From Bacteroidales bacterium (GTDB lineage: Bacteria > Bacteroidota > Bacteroidia > Bacteroidales > SM23-62): a stretch of DNA of 14,541 nucleotides. The notes beneath the pieces were generated by a model. It was not told the origin of the DNA. It saw nothing but the letters and a program-made list of their open reading frames with translations, and searched no databases. Shown here piece after piece: positions 1-6,908 of the stretch (the first letter of the stretch is position 1; every line of letters begins with the position of its first letter). Location of the stretch: positions 1 through 14,541 of the forward strand of contig JADHVS010000109.1 in assembly GCA_016783865.1 (NCBI GenBank), given 5' to 3'. Made by a program: the position numbers and the translations under genes.

Positions 1-10
1 AGGAGGGTGT

Positions 11-646
11 TTATTCTACAGGACCGGCCTTTTTCCTTATCCTGGAGAGAAATAGATCAATGAATTCAAGGGTTTTTTGCAATCCTGCTTCGGGCTCCAG
101 GTCAAAGGTATGCCTGATAAGGTATTCCTGGTGGAAAGCCTGGATAGTATATTGAAATTCTTCGGCCAGTTTATCCGGATCGCACTTTTTAATCAGGACT
201 TTTTTTATCATCTGTTTGAAGATCATAGACGTGTTGTCAGTCATTCGCCCTGTCTCGCTGATGATCAGCACAGCCGCCCTGTCATCCCTGAACTGTTCCT
301 GCAAAATAACCTTCCATAGCCGTCCTGCATAACTGGTGACGCTGTTCTCGAAATATCCGCTGATCCTGTTTTTCCAGTATACCTCAATCGAAGCTGCCTT
401 GCCAAGGTCAATTTTGACCTGTTCCTTGGTGGGGATCAGCTTGGTCATCTCTTCGGTGAAGATCTCATAGATCTCTTTCAGGATCTGGTCTTTGCTCTTG
501 AAATAGTTGTAGATTGAGCTCTTCCTGATCCCGGCCATATCCGCAATCTGCTGCATGGAGGTCCCGTTATAACCATATTTGGCAAACTGAGCTATGGATA
601 TATTCAAAATTCTTTCTCTGGTGGGGACGATATCGAGTGTTTCCAT
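11..646 (-). CDS. TetR/AcrR-family transcriptional regulator
   Basis: A 211-residue one-domain regulator. The N-terminal region (about residues 8-55) is a clear TetR helix-turn-helix: TRERILNISIAQFAKYGYNG leads into the recognition part SMQQIADMAGIRKSSIYNYF, followed by KSKDQIL, the usual TetR signature order. The rest (about 60-205) is helical and variable, as expected for the ligand-binding and dimerisation half, so the inducer cannot be predicted. Length is normal for the family. It is transcribed away from the split permease gene at 925, an arrangement in which TetR proteins often repress the neighbouring transporter; that link is inferred. I see no clear TetR operator palindrome between them. 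The start is ATG, preceded by an AT-rich stretch (TATATTATC) as is usual in Bacteroidota. The family is certain, the target is not. Confidence 0.93.
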   Translation of the reverse strand: METLDIVPTRERILNISIAQFAKYGYNGTSMQQIADMAGIRKSSIYNYFKSKDQILKEIYEIFTEEMTKLIPTKEQVKIDLGKAASIEVYWKNRISGYFENSVTSYAGRLWKVILQEQFRDDRAAVLIISETGRMTDNTSMIFKQMIKKVLIKKCDPDKLAEEFQYTIQAFHQEYLIRHTFDLEPEAGLQKTLEFIDLFLSRIRKKAGPVE

Positions 647-924
647 AGAAGATAATATAGTTCTTGGTTCCTGGTTCTTCGTTCCTGGTTGGTGTGGGTG
701 AGGGCAATGAGTGTGCTTATCAATTGCCGTTGGCTTCAGCCAACGGAATGAAGGTTACCAGCAATCCTATACAAAGCTAACGACCGGTAGGTAGCATTCC
801 AAATAAATCAATGGAAATTGTAAGTTTTTCATTTCCCGTTAAAAATTGTAATTTTAACCCTGTTCAACATTATTAAGAGTCTCAGGAATAATTATTTTCG
901 GCGCTCTGATGTAAATTTCCCGGG
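647..924. other. Divergent intergenic region between regulator and permease
   Basis: A 278-bp spacer without a gene. It holds a short direct-repeat tract near 660-695 (variants of TTCCTGGTTCTTCG, the reverse complement of the GAACGAAGAAC-like text also seen near 6846-6867), a perfect hairpin at 727-746, and an AT-rich stretch from about 800 to 920 that should hold the permease promoter. TATTTTCG near 894-901 matches the Bacteroidota -7 consensus TAnnTTTG in 7 of 8 positions, but I see no convincing -33 partner. No obvious TetR palindrome was found. Confidence 0.5.
727..746. repeat. Perfect intergenic hairpin (CCGTTGGC arms)
   Basis: CCGTTGGC, loop TTCA, GCCAACGG: an 8-bp perfect inverted repeat, flanked by ATT and AAT that extend the symmetry past one unpaired base. 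There is no T-run after it on either strand, so it does not look like an intrinsic terminator. It resembles the repetitive extragenic palindromes scattered in Bacteroidota genomes; copy number elsewhere is not visible here. Confidence 0.6.
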
Positions 925-1095
925 ATGTTACGGACTTATTTAAAGGTTGCTCTCCGGCATCTCATGCGAGACCGGTATATAGCTGTATTAAATGTTTTTG
1001 GTCTGGCTATTGGGATGAGTACGTCCATACTCCTCCTTATATTTGTTCACTTTGAATCCTGCGAGCGCATTCCCCGTAGCTTGCTGCGGGGTTAG
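925..1095 (+). pseudogene. 5' fragment of the split FtsX/MacB-type permease
   Basis: Begins at ATG 925 with MLRTYLKVALRHLMRDRY and continues into a membrane segment, AVLNVFGLAIGMSTSILLLI, then FVHFE. This is the standard opening of Bacteroidota FtsX-like ABC permeases: an amphipathic lead-in with a basic patch, a GLAIG turn and the first transmembrane helix. After codon 44 the text becomes SCERIPRSLLRG and stops at TAG (1093-1095), because a hairpin repeat has inserted at about 1057-1161. The family's next motif (YSFDRFH, then VFRVIE) resumes at 1162 in the same reading frame. The fragment is therefore the N-terminus of the open reading frame at 1207-3390, and the pair is a single interrupted gene. 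Unless the stops are read through, it makes only one anchored helix. Confidence 0.85.
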
Positions 1096-1161
1096 CGAGC
1101 GCAATTAAAAATTTATATAAAGGATCGATGATTCCTCGCAGCTTGCTGCGAGGAGAGTCAA
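1057..1161. repeat. 105-nt double-hairpin repeat inserted in the permease gene
   Basis: Two related hairpins: CCCCGTAGC-TT-GCTGCGGGG (1072-1091, one G-T pair) and CCTCGCAGC-TT-GCTGCGAGG (1134-1153, perfect, extendable by one A-T pair). The first lies between two direct copies of GCGAGCGCA (1061-1069 and 1095-1103); an AT-rich linker joins the two hairpins. Removing 105 nt (1057-1161, or an equivalent window because AAT occurs at both edges) joins GAA to TACAGTTTTGAC and restores an ungapped permease reading. No transposase is encoded, so it is a non-autonomous REP-like or MITE-like element; the mobilising enzyme is unknown. The 18 nt at its left edge recur at 14387-14404. Confidence 0.8.
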
Positions 1162-1206
1162 TACAGTTTTGACCGTTTCCATCAACATCCGGAACAGGTA
1201 TTCAGG

Positions 1207-3390
1207 GTGATTGAAATAGTTGATGCTGCAGATGACCAGACTCTGAGGGTCCCAAGTACACTGTCCTGGATATACCCCCGGATCAATAAGGAGTTTTATC
1301 CTGAGGTCATCTCATCCAGGTTATATAGTACTGAAATGACCGACCGCTATGGGTTCAGGGACATCAACCATGTCAGGTTCTTTTTTGCCGATTCCACTTT
1401 CTTCAGCGTTTTTACCTTTCCACTGTTGTATGGTGCCCCGGGGACAGCATTGACAGAGCCGGACAGGGTAGTGCTCACCAGCCAGATAGCTGAAAAGTAT
1501 TTTGGTACCATCCAGGCCCTCGGTAAACCATTTAAAATTCATAATAAATATTATAAAGTATCAGGGGTACTTGAGCCAATACCGCCAAATTCCCATATTC
1601 AATTTGATGTCCTGCTTCCATTTTCAGCCTTTCCCCGGCAGAATATGCTGAACCAAATGCCCATGGATTTCCCGACCTATCTCAGGATCACAGATACTAA
1701 GAAAATCGAAAGTACGAAGGATAGCCTGGAGGTGATGATCGGCAGAATAGTGAATGATAATTATAGCGGGCATGGGATTGATGTCCGGACCCGGCTGCAA
1801 CCGTTAAAAGATATTCATTTGAAATCACACGGATTTGATACTGCATTGCATCGAACCGGAGACAGGGATACCATACTGATCATGGCATTCCTGGCAGTAT
1901 TCATTCTGTTGATAACGATATCCAATTTTGTTAACCTGATAACTTCAAAATCTGAAAACAGGCTGCGGGAAGTGGGCATGAGGCTGATTGTAGGTGCAGA
2001 TAAGAACCGTATCTGGCAGCAACTGATCGGTGAATCGCTGGTCATTTCTGTACTGGCCTGTTTCTTTGCCCTGGCATTCACCGAATTGGCCTCCGGTCCG
2101 TTTTCCCTTATTCTTGGGATCAAATTGCAACTTTCTGTCATTGACCTTCTGAAATTATTAGTTTTCTTTCTCCTTATTGCATTATTGACCAGTCTTGTCA
2201 CGGGAATTGTACATTACATATATCTCACACGGCTGACTCCTGTACAGGTTTTATCTGTGATCAGGGTGCGACATCATGTAAACTGGCTGAAAAAAGTTGT
2301 TGTAGTGGTTCAGTTCAGTATGATGATTTTTCTGCTGGCCCTTTTCAGTGTTTTGTTTTTCCAGGTTCGGTTTATGAAAACCGCTGAACCGGGTTTTGGC
2401 CTGGGGAAGGTGGTAATATTCTATGAACCATTCAGGCGGATGAATGCAGATTTTTCCCTGGTGAAAAAAGATTTGATACAAAATGCAAATATCAGGAATG
2501 CCTGTGCATCGGAGGGTATCCCTGGTGTGCCTACCAGTGTACAGAACCTCATACTGGAAGGAGAGGACCTGACAGATAGCAGGATCATCAACGAACACAG
2601 GGTAAAGGATGATTATATCAGCACATATGGCATTGAGCTTGTGGAAGGAGAGGACCTGGTCCTGGAAAAAGATTCATTTGGTTTTCTGCTGAACGAAACG
2701 GCTGCTAATCTGCTGGGAGCCGATTCAATCATAGGAAGAAATATAATTGTAGATACGTATAATTTTCCTGTGATTGGCATTATAAAGGATTTTCAGTTTG
2801 AGTCCCTGCATGACCCGGTTAAGCCAATCGTAGTCAGTAATTATTTCCCGGAATATAAATATATCTCGGTACAGGTGGATCCTGATTCGATCTTTCCGGC
2901 CACCCGGTATGCCGATTCCATCCTGAAACTGCACTATCCTGATCATACCTTTGCTCATTTCAGGCTGGCCGACCGGTTTGAAATGATGTATGAAGACGAA
3001 AGGAACAGTGCCCAACTGGTTTCTATAGGAGCCATACTGGCCATAATTATCTCGATGTTGGGCTTGCTGGGACTTTCACGGCAAACCGTGATCAAGCGGT
3101 CAAAAGAGATAGGTATCAGGAAAGCAAACGGCGGGGGAAGCCGGGATATTATGGTCATGTTCATCAGGGACCTGATACGGTGGGTCGTCCTTTCCGTGGC
3201 CATCGCTCTTCCCGCGGCCCTCTGGCTGTCATATAACTGGCTCAACCGCTTCAGCAACACCTTCGGCTTTGCGTGGGTTTACCTTATCATGTCGTGTGTT
3301 GCAGGAATTTTAATCGCTGTGGTAACCATCCTTTACCACACATTAAAGGTGGGCAGGTCAAATCCGGTGAAAAGCCTGAGGTATGAATAG
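1207..3390 (+). CDS. FtsX/MacB-type ABC transporter permease, 3' main part of a split gene
   Basis: This 727-residue frame starts at a GTG and is the body of a permease whose true start is ATG 925. Codons from 1162 (YSFDRFHQHPEQVFR) also belong to the protein, so 1207 is only the first available start codon after the insert. Fold: periplasmic MacB-like domain (about 1-215), membrane helices near 222-247, 274-295 and 314-340, a second half opening with a helix near 360-388, a second periplasmic domain, and helices near 600-628, 655-680 and 687-715. With the lost first helix this is the eight-helix duplicated type. Cytoplasmic coupling motifs are visible twice: REVGMRLIVGA and KEIGIRKANGG. Intact relatives work with an ABC ATPase in export or efflux; no ATPase is present here. 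The combined ancestral length, about 787 residues, is normal. Without its first helix the product is probably non-functional or poorly inserted. Confidence 0.85.
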   Translation: MIEIVDAADDQTLRVPSTLSWIYPRINKEFYPEVISSRLYSTEMTDRYGFRDINHVRFFFADSTFFSVFTFPLLYGAPGTALTEPDRVVLTSQIAEKYFGTIQALGKPFKIHNKYYKVSGVLEPIPPNSHIQFDVLLPFSAFPRQNMLNQMPMDFPTYLRITDTKKIESTKDSLEVMIGRIVNDNYSGHGIDVRTRLQPLKDIHLKSHGFDTALHRTGDRDTILIMAFLAVFILLITISNFVNLITSKSENRLREVGMRLIVGADKNRIWQQLIGESLVISVLACFFALAFTELASGPFSLILGIKLQLSVIDLLKLLVFFLLIALLTSLVTGIVHYIYLTRLTPVQVLSVIRVRHHVNWLKKVVVVVQFSMMIFLLALFSVLFFQVRFMKTAEPGFGLGKVVIFYEPFRRMNADFSLVKKDLIQNANIRNACASEGIPGVPTSVQNLILEGEDLTDSRIINEHRVKDDYISTYGIELVEGEDLVLEKDSFGFLLNETAANLLGADSIIGRNIIVDTYNFPVIGIIKDFQFESLHDPVKPIVVSNYFPEYKYISVQVDPDSIFPATRYADSILKLHYPDHTFAHFRLADRFEMMYEDERNSAQLVSIGAILAIIISMLGLLGLSRQTVIKRSKEIGIRKANGGGSRDIMVMFIRDLIRWVVLSVAIALPAALWLSYNWLNRFSNTFGFAWVYLIMSCVAGILIAVVTILYHTLKVGRSNPVKSLRYE

Positions 3391-3405
3391 GCAAAGTGGA
3401 TCATG

Positions 3406-3837
3406 TCACGTACCAGAGGTTTGTTCGTACGTCTTGATGAAGGTCCCGGGAGTCATCACAGGCAATTCTGATTCTTTATAATCTTTGATGTTTCTGGTAA
3501 TGATCACATCAATCTTTTTCTCCTTTTGAGCTGAAAAGCATTGGATCGCATCCTCAAAGTCTTTGAAATCCGACGAAAGTGCTGATTTAATTATTTGCTC
3601 ATCAACTTTCAGAATATCCACAAATTTCGAAAGCTCCTCAAGTTTGAGTATCACTTTTTTGTGAGTTGAATATTTTCTTAATACATAATACAGGTTGCTG
3701 TATGTGAGGGAAGAAGTGTATCCTTTAATCTTATTCTGGTCTATTAAAGTGAAAATCGATGTGGCCTCTGTTGAAAATGGTCTCCTGTCGGTAAGAAAGT
3801 CCAGGATTACATCAGTATCAATAAAGATATTAATCAT
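3406..3837 (-). CDS. PIN-domain toxin (VapC-like ribonuclease)
   Basis: A 143-residue single PIN domain. The metal-binding acidic residues are in place: D7 and D9 in the opening strand (FIDTDVILD, with D13 following), E95/D96 in DFEDAIQ, and D119 in TRNIKDY with T114 and N116 before it. PIN toxins of type II systems cut tRNA or rRNA and are held inactive by the partner antitoxin. The ATG lies inside the end of the antitoxin gene (8-nt overlap, ATGATTAA), so the two are translationally coupled with the antitoxin first, the usual order. Its 3' end faces the permease gene with only 15 bp between the stop codons and no visible terminator. The RNA target cannot be read from sequence. Confidence 0.92.
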   Translation of the reverse strand: MINIFIDTDVILDFLTDRRPFSTEATSIFTLIDQNKIKGYTSSLTYSNLYYVLRKYSTHKKVILKLEELSKFVDILKVDEQIIKSALSSDFKDFEDAIQCFSAQKEKKIDVIITRNIKDYKESELPVMTPGTFIKTYEQTSGT

Positions 3838-4087
3838 GCTTCTGATATTTTTTTGAGAGCTGATCGGCCAGATCTTTCTTATAGTCAGCTTCTGCCGGAA
3901 CCTTAAACGAACCGAGAAGAGATTTTACATTAGATGAGATATCAATTTGAGAATGGTCAGTTCCACCAGTAAGGAATTTGAAGTAGTTTTCCACCAGGTC
4001 TGAAAGACTTCTTCCCCTGCTTCTGGCATATAATTTTGCTTTGTTTGCCAGTTCCTTATTCACATTTAATGTAAGTTTTGAATCCAT
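3830..4087 (-). CDS. RHH-type antitoxin (DUF6364-like), partner of the PIN toxin
   Basis: An 85-residue protein. Residues 3-12 (SKLTLNVNKE) form the DNA-binding strand and the next two helices (ANKAKLYARSRGRSLSDLVE, then NYFKFL) complete a ribbon-helix-helix. The C-terminal 45 residues (SSNVKSLLGSFKVPAEADYK and beyond) look like the flexible toxin-wrapping tail. This architecture, and pairing with a downstream PIN gene, matches small DUF6364 antitoxins. RHH antitoxins repress their own operon by binding palindromes, and the upstream region here carries four TACGTA boxes, the nearest only two bases from the ATG. The start is fixed by that context and by the N-terminal strand beginning straight after it. 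Confidence 0.88.
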   Translation of the reverse strand: MDSKLTLNVNKELANKAKLYARSRGRSLSDLVENYFKFLTGGTDHSQIDISSNVKSLLGSFKVPAEADYKKDLADQLSKKYQKHD

Positions 4088-4089
4088 AT

Positions 4090-4165
4090 TTACGTAATAT
4101 ATTTAATGCAAATATACGTATAATATGACAAGTATACGTAATAAAAATATAGATTATTTACGTAA
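4090..4165. promoter_or_regulatory. Symmetric four-box TACGTA operator of the toxin-antitoxin operon
   Basis: TACGTA occurs at 4091-4096, 4115-4120, 4135-4140 and 4159-4164. The spacing is 24, 20 and 24 bp, symmetric around 4127/4128. The outer boxes are the perfect palindrome TTACGTAA; the inner ones are ATACGTAT and ATACGTAA. The first box lies directly upstream of the antitoxin ATG. Such arrays are typical binding sites for self-repressing RHH antitoxins; the binding itself is inferred. Confidence 0.8.
4109..4116 (-). promoter_or_regulatory. Candidate -7 promoter element TATATTTG of the toxin-antitoxin operon
   Basis: On the minus strand TATATTTG matches the Bacteroidota -7 consensus TAnnTTTG in full, 22 bp before the antitoxin start codon. 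It overlaps the second TACGTA box, so repressor binding there would block the polymerase. A TTG lies 12 bp upstream, closer than the usual -33 spacing, so the -33 element is unresolved. Confidence 0.5.
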
Positions 4166-4209
4166 GATTTGGCTGGACTAATATTGGTAAGATTGTAGCA
4201 AGCTGACTT

Positions 4210-5073
4210 CTAAACCTCCCTCTGAATAATCTTCCCCGTTTTCTTATCTTTCAGGATGAGTTTCTTTCCGTCCGGCAGTTTTTCTTCTTTAACGAGGTAA
4301 TAATCTTTATCGTATTCCCTGAAGCTGACCACCTGCCCGACTTCTGTCTTTCCGCGCCAGATATCCAGTTCAACAGGTTCCCATTTTTTTGACCTGACCG
4401 ATTTGTAGCAGGCATCCATGATGGTGTTGACCACATATCCGTCGTAGAAGTTTTCCAGGGGCTGGTTTTTCTCATCTATTGCATTAAACATATCGTCGAA
4501 CATATTGTCGTATCCCAGTTCACCTACTTCATCGCCAACCGGGAACAACCAGCCGGTCTCGGTTTCGGCTTTTTCAGCGATGTAGGCTCCTTCCCCGGCT
4601 GCTGTAAACATCTCAAAGCCTGTGCGGAGAAAATGGTTCAGCCAGATAGTCCCCTCCATGCCGCTGACCTCGTCACGCAGGTCCATGCCGCCACGGAACG
4701 ACCAGCTAACCTCGAATTGCCCGATGGCATACTTAACAAGGCCTATGGCATGGTCTTCCGATTCGATCGGGTGTACCTGGGTGTCGGCCCAGCACATTAC
4801 TTCAACCGGCCTGATATCCTTCCCGATAAAATTTCTTGCGATTTCAATGCAGTGGCAACCCATGTCCAGCAGGACTCCCCCTCCCGAGATTTCAGGGGTC
4901 CAGAACCAGTCGCTGTGCGGGACCGACCATTTACCGGCGAACTTTCTGGCCTTTTCTTCGGCTCTCGACCAGATCATTTTTACCCGGTCCTGACTGCGGG
5001 GCTGGTGCAATGATGAGGTGTAAAAGTCTCCGATAAACCCGGAGCCCAGCATTGCGATATTTTTTGGTTTCAT
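4210..5073 (-). CDS. Gfo/Idh/MocA-family oxidoreductase with an internal in-frame deletion
   Basis: 287 residues, against roughly 380-400 for close relatives. Residues 1-50 keep the NAD(P)-binding start ([20 protein letters not shown], GxGxxG-like) and the next strand and helix ([20 protein letters not shown]). At SVPH|SDWFW (about residue 53, nt 4912-4924) the text jumps to the C-terminal domain: [17 protein letters not shown] with its GGG...DxGxH motif, [20 protein letters not shown], and the long C-terminal part to residue 287. The missing part should hold the remaining Rossmann strands, the EKP-type motif with the catalytic lysine, and the strand pairing region; I estimate 90-100 residues. 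A second short gap of about three residues is likely at [11 protein letters not shown]. Intact family members oxidise or reduce sugars and cyclitols with NAD(P). It lies 120 bp downstream of the ThuA-like gene and is probably cotranscribed. The reading frame is intact, but the enzyme is unlikely to be active. Confidence 0.85.
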   Translation of the reverse strand: MKPKNIAMLGSGFIGDFYTSSLHQPRSQDRVKMIWSRAEEKARKFAGKWSVPHSDWFWTPEISGGGVLLDMGCHCIEIARNFIGKDIRPVEVMCWADTQVHPIESEDHAIGLVKYAIGQFEVSWSFRGGMDLRDEVSGMEGTIWLNHFLRTGFEMFTAAGEGAYIAEKAETETGWLFPVGDEVGELGYDNMFDDMFNAIDEKNQPLENFYDGYVVNTIMDACYKSVRSKKWEPVELDIWRGKTEVGQVVSFREYDKDYYLVKEEKLPDGKKLILKDKKTGKIIQREV

Positions 5074-5091
5074 TACATTTAGTTAAGAAGT

Positions 5092-5153
5092 GACGAGTGA
5101 CGGGTGACGAGTGACGTGGAAGAAAGTGAATCGTGAATCGTGAATCGTGAATC
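5092..5153. repeat. GTGACGAGTGA and GTGAATC short tandem repeats downstream of the ThuA-like gene
   Basis: A GTGACGAGTGA-type tract (5092-5116, two imperfect units) is followed by four exact copies of the 7-mer GTGAATC at 5126-5153. The same 7-mer occurs six times in the same orientation on the other side of the ThuA-like gene (6797-6838). The tract fills most of the spacer between that gene and the oxidoreductase gene. Confidence 0.85.
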
Positions 5154-5193
5154 GTTTGTGTGGGTGGTAGGTGTTGGTGTGGTTTGATTCCAG

Positions 5194-6753
5194 TCATTCT
5201 TTACGGCTAACCCAGATGGCGGCTCGCCTTAAGATTTCATGGAATTCTTTTGCTTCGAAGGATGCAGCATCATGTCCCAGCAGTGTCTGAAAGATCCTTC
5301 CTTCGCCGTACATGTTCACCCAGGCCAGGGGCTCGTCTTTCCCGGTATCCTTTGAAAGAGCCGTCAGCAGCGGTTCAATTGGTTTTTCTCCCACCTGTTT
5401 GTAGTATAATTCATCGATTGTTTCAAAGGAGGAAATTCCCTCAGTGATAAAATGATCTGTTTCTGTTGGATTTACAGTGAAACTGCCATATGCATCATGC
5501 ATACTTTCCGCATTATGGTCCCACATTCTTAAACAAATATTCCTGAATTCCGGCCAGTCCGATTCTTCTGCTCCAGGCAGGGAATAGTGCCAGGCACCAT
5601 TGGCAAAATGGATGATCATCAGTCCGCCTCCATCCTTCAGATAGCTTGTGAATGCTTCTTTCGCATCATCAGGCAATCCTTCCGGGTCTTCCCAGTTGCA
5701 GTAATTCAGGACCAGGAAATCATAATCCTTCAGGGTATATTGTGCGAGGTCGTAAATATTGGTCGACACATCGATATGGATCCGCTTATCCTTTTCCAAA
5801 GCGGTTTTTATTACCGGGGTCGTTTCCTCCCAGGGATGTCCCGGGTGGTGATGCCCGGTAAGAATGAGTCCTTTTATTTCCGCATTGAAGAGCATATTTG
5901 TTACCTCCTTGTCTGAATAGAATGTTGATTCGATTCCATTTTCCGGGACTTTCATACCTGCTGTCCAGACGATCGAATTTAATACAAACTTTCTATAATC
6001 TTCAATTTCAAAGTTATCATAATAATGTCCGATGGTTGTACCAAATCCCCGTCCTCCATCTTTCCTTTCAACAGCCCAGGCGACCACTTTGCCCAGCTCC
6101 TGACCGGTTTCCAGTCCAGGCACATCCATAATGGGGACCAACCGTTTATCATTCTCCCTGAAGCGGAGATTAAAATAAAACTCCTCCTCATAGGTAAACG
6201 ACTCAATTCCATTGCATACAGGATGACCTGGATTTGGGAATGTCACCTCATCCGTGATGTATGTGTAGTCAGAATACCATTCACCCTTTTTTTCACCCGG
6301 CTGCCAGTCGAAATACCCACCTGTCCATTCGAGGATCTCTTCCTCATAAATATCCGGAGCGAATGTGGTATAATGAAAAGTCATTACTCCGCATCCCCGG
6401 TCCATTTGCTTCTGAATAATCTTTATTCTATCATCATTAGCCATAAGCGGATTAACGGTTTCCTCGCCATAACGACCATCAGCAATAGCCAGGATCAGGT
6501 CAGCCGAATCCAAAATGGCAGGATTTTCGGGCCAGCCATTGTAAACCAGTTGAGTATTTATCCCGGTTGTATTGGGTGAATGATCGAGCATGGCTTTTAA
6601 AAGCCTGGCCGACTTAATATACTCATGCATACCAGCCGGATGAGATTTAGGCCCGACCAGGATGACGATGTTTTTTTTTGCCGGCTGCCTGTCAGAACAA
6701 CCATAATTAGCAGCCAGGGCAAGGATCAGGAAAATGTAAATCAGGTTTTTCAT
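5194..6753 (-). CDS. Lipoprotein with two ThuA-like (trehalose-utilisation type) domains
   Basis: 519 residues. The N-terminus (MKNLIYIFLILALAANYGCS) is a lipoprotein signal with Cys19 as the likely lipidated residue; the lipobox is loose at -3 and -2. Two ThuA-like, glutamine-amidotransferase-like domains follow. The first (about 28-270) has IVILVGPKSHPAGMHEY, ADLILAIADGRYGEE, CGVMTFHYTTFAP, HPVCNGI and GRGFGTTIGHYYDNF. The second (about 288-516) has IKGLILTGHHHPGHPWEETT, DFLVLNYCNWEDP, LKDGGGLMIIHFANGAWHYS, WPEFRNICLRMWDHN, HFITEGI and GRIFQTLLGHDAASF. ThuA domains are common beside Gfo/Idh/MocA genes in Bacteroidota and Planctomycetes sugar loci; the biochemical role is unsettled (keto-sugar or glycoside metabolism has been proposed). 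The neighbouring oxidoreductase fits that. The start follows an AT-rich TAAATGCA leader; no Shine-Dalgarno site is visible. Confidence 0.85.
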   Translation of the reverse strand: MKNLIYIFLILALAANYGCSDRQPAKKNIVILVGPKSHPAGMHEYIKSARLLKAMLDHSPNTTGINTQLVYNGWPENPAILDSADLILAIADGRYGEETVNPLMANDDRIKIIQKQMDRGCGVMTFHYTTFAPDIYEEEILEWTGGYFDWQPGEKKGEWYSDYTYITDEVTFPNPGHPVCNGIESFTYEEEFYFNLRFRENDKRLVPIMDVPGLETGQELGKVVAWAVERKDGGRGFGTTIGHYYDNFEIEDYRKFVLNSIVWTAGMKVPENGIESTFYSDKEVTNMLFNAEIKGLILTGHHHPGHPWEETTPVIKTALEKDKRIHIDVSTNIYDLAQYTLKDYDFLVLNYCNWEDPEGLPDDAKEAFTSYLKDGGGLMIIHFANGAWHYSLPGAEESDWPEFRNICLRMWDHNAESMHDAYGSFTVNPTETDHFITEGISSFETIDELYYKQVGEKPIEPLLTALSKDTGKDEPLAWVNMYGEGRIFQTLLGHDAASFEAKEFHEILRRAAIWVSRKE

Positions 6754-6796
6754 TGCATTTATTTTTCAGTGAAGAGTGAAGAGTGAGGAGGAAGTC

Positions 6797-6838
6797 GTGA
6801 ATCGTGAATCGTGAATCGTGAATCGTGAATCGTGAATC
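6797..6838. repeat. Six exact tandem copies of GTGAATC upstream of the ThuA-like gene
   Basis: Six uninterrupted 7-bp units (42 bp), about 44 bp before the start codon of the ThuA-like gene and preceded by GTGAAGAGTGA-type text. Because the unit is short and perfect, copy number could vary by slippage and would change the leader length of that gene. There are no spacers, so it is not a CRISPR array. Confidence 0.88.
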
Positions 6839-6885
6839 GAAAAAGGATGAACGAAGAACGAGGAACAAAATGGTCTTTCGCATCA

Positions 6886-6908
6886 CTCGTCACGCATCAC
6901 TCGTCACC
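6886..6908. repeat. GTGACGAGTGATGC tandem repeat overlapping the CotH gene stop
   Basis: On the minus strand the 14-mer GTGACGAGTGATGC occurs twice in tandem. The first unit supplies the last codons and the TGA stop of the CotH-family gene. The motif GTGACGAGTGA is the inverse of the tract at 5092-5116, so copies in opposite orientation frame the ThuA-like gene. Confidence 0.7.

Noticed and set aside
727..746. TetR operator for the regulator at 11-646
   Set aside because: The perfect hairpin with a 4-nt loop looks like a dispersed repeat, and nothing links it to the regulator beyond position.
3391..3405. Bidirectional terminator between the convergent permease and toxin genes
   Set aside because: The 15-bp gap shows no stem-loop with a T-run.
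4622..5013. Plus-strand frames opposite the oxidoreductase
   Set aside because: The minus strand encodes a recognisable Gfo/Idh/MocA protein; the plus-strand frames are antisense shadows.
5126..5153. GTGAATC copies as repeats of a CRISPR or an iteron origin
   Set aside because: Seven-base units without spacers, no replication initiator gene nearby, and a second array flanks the same gene.
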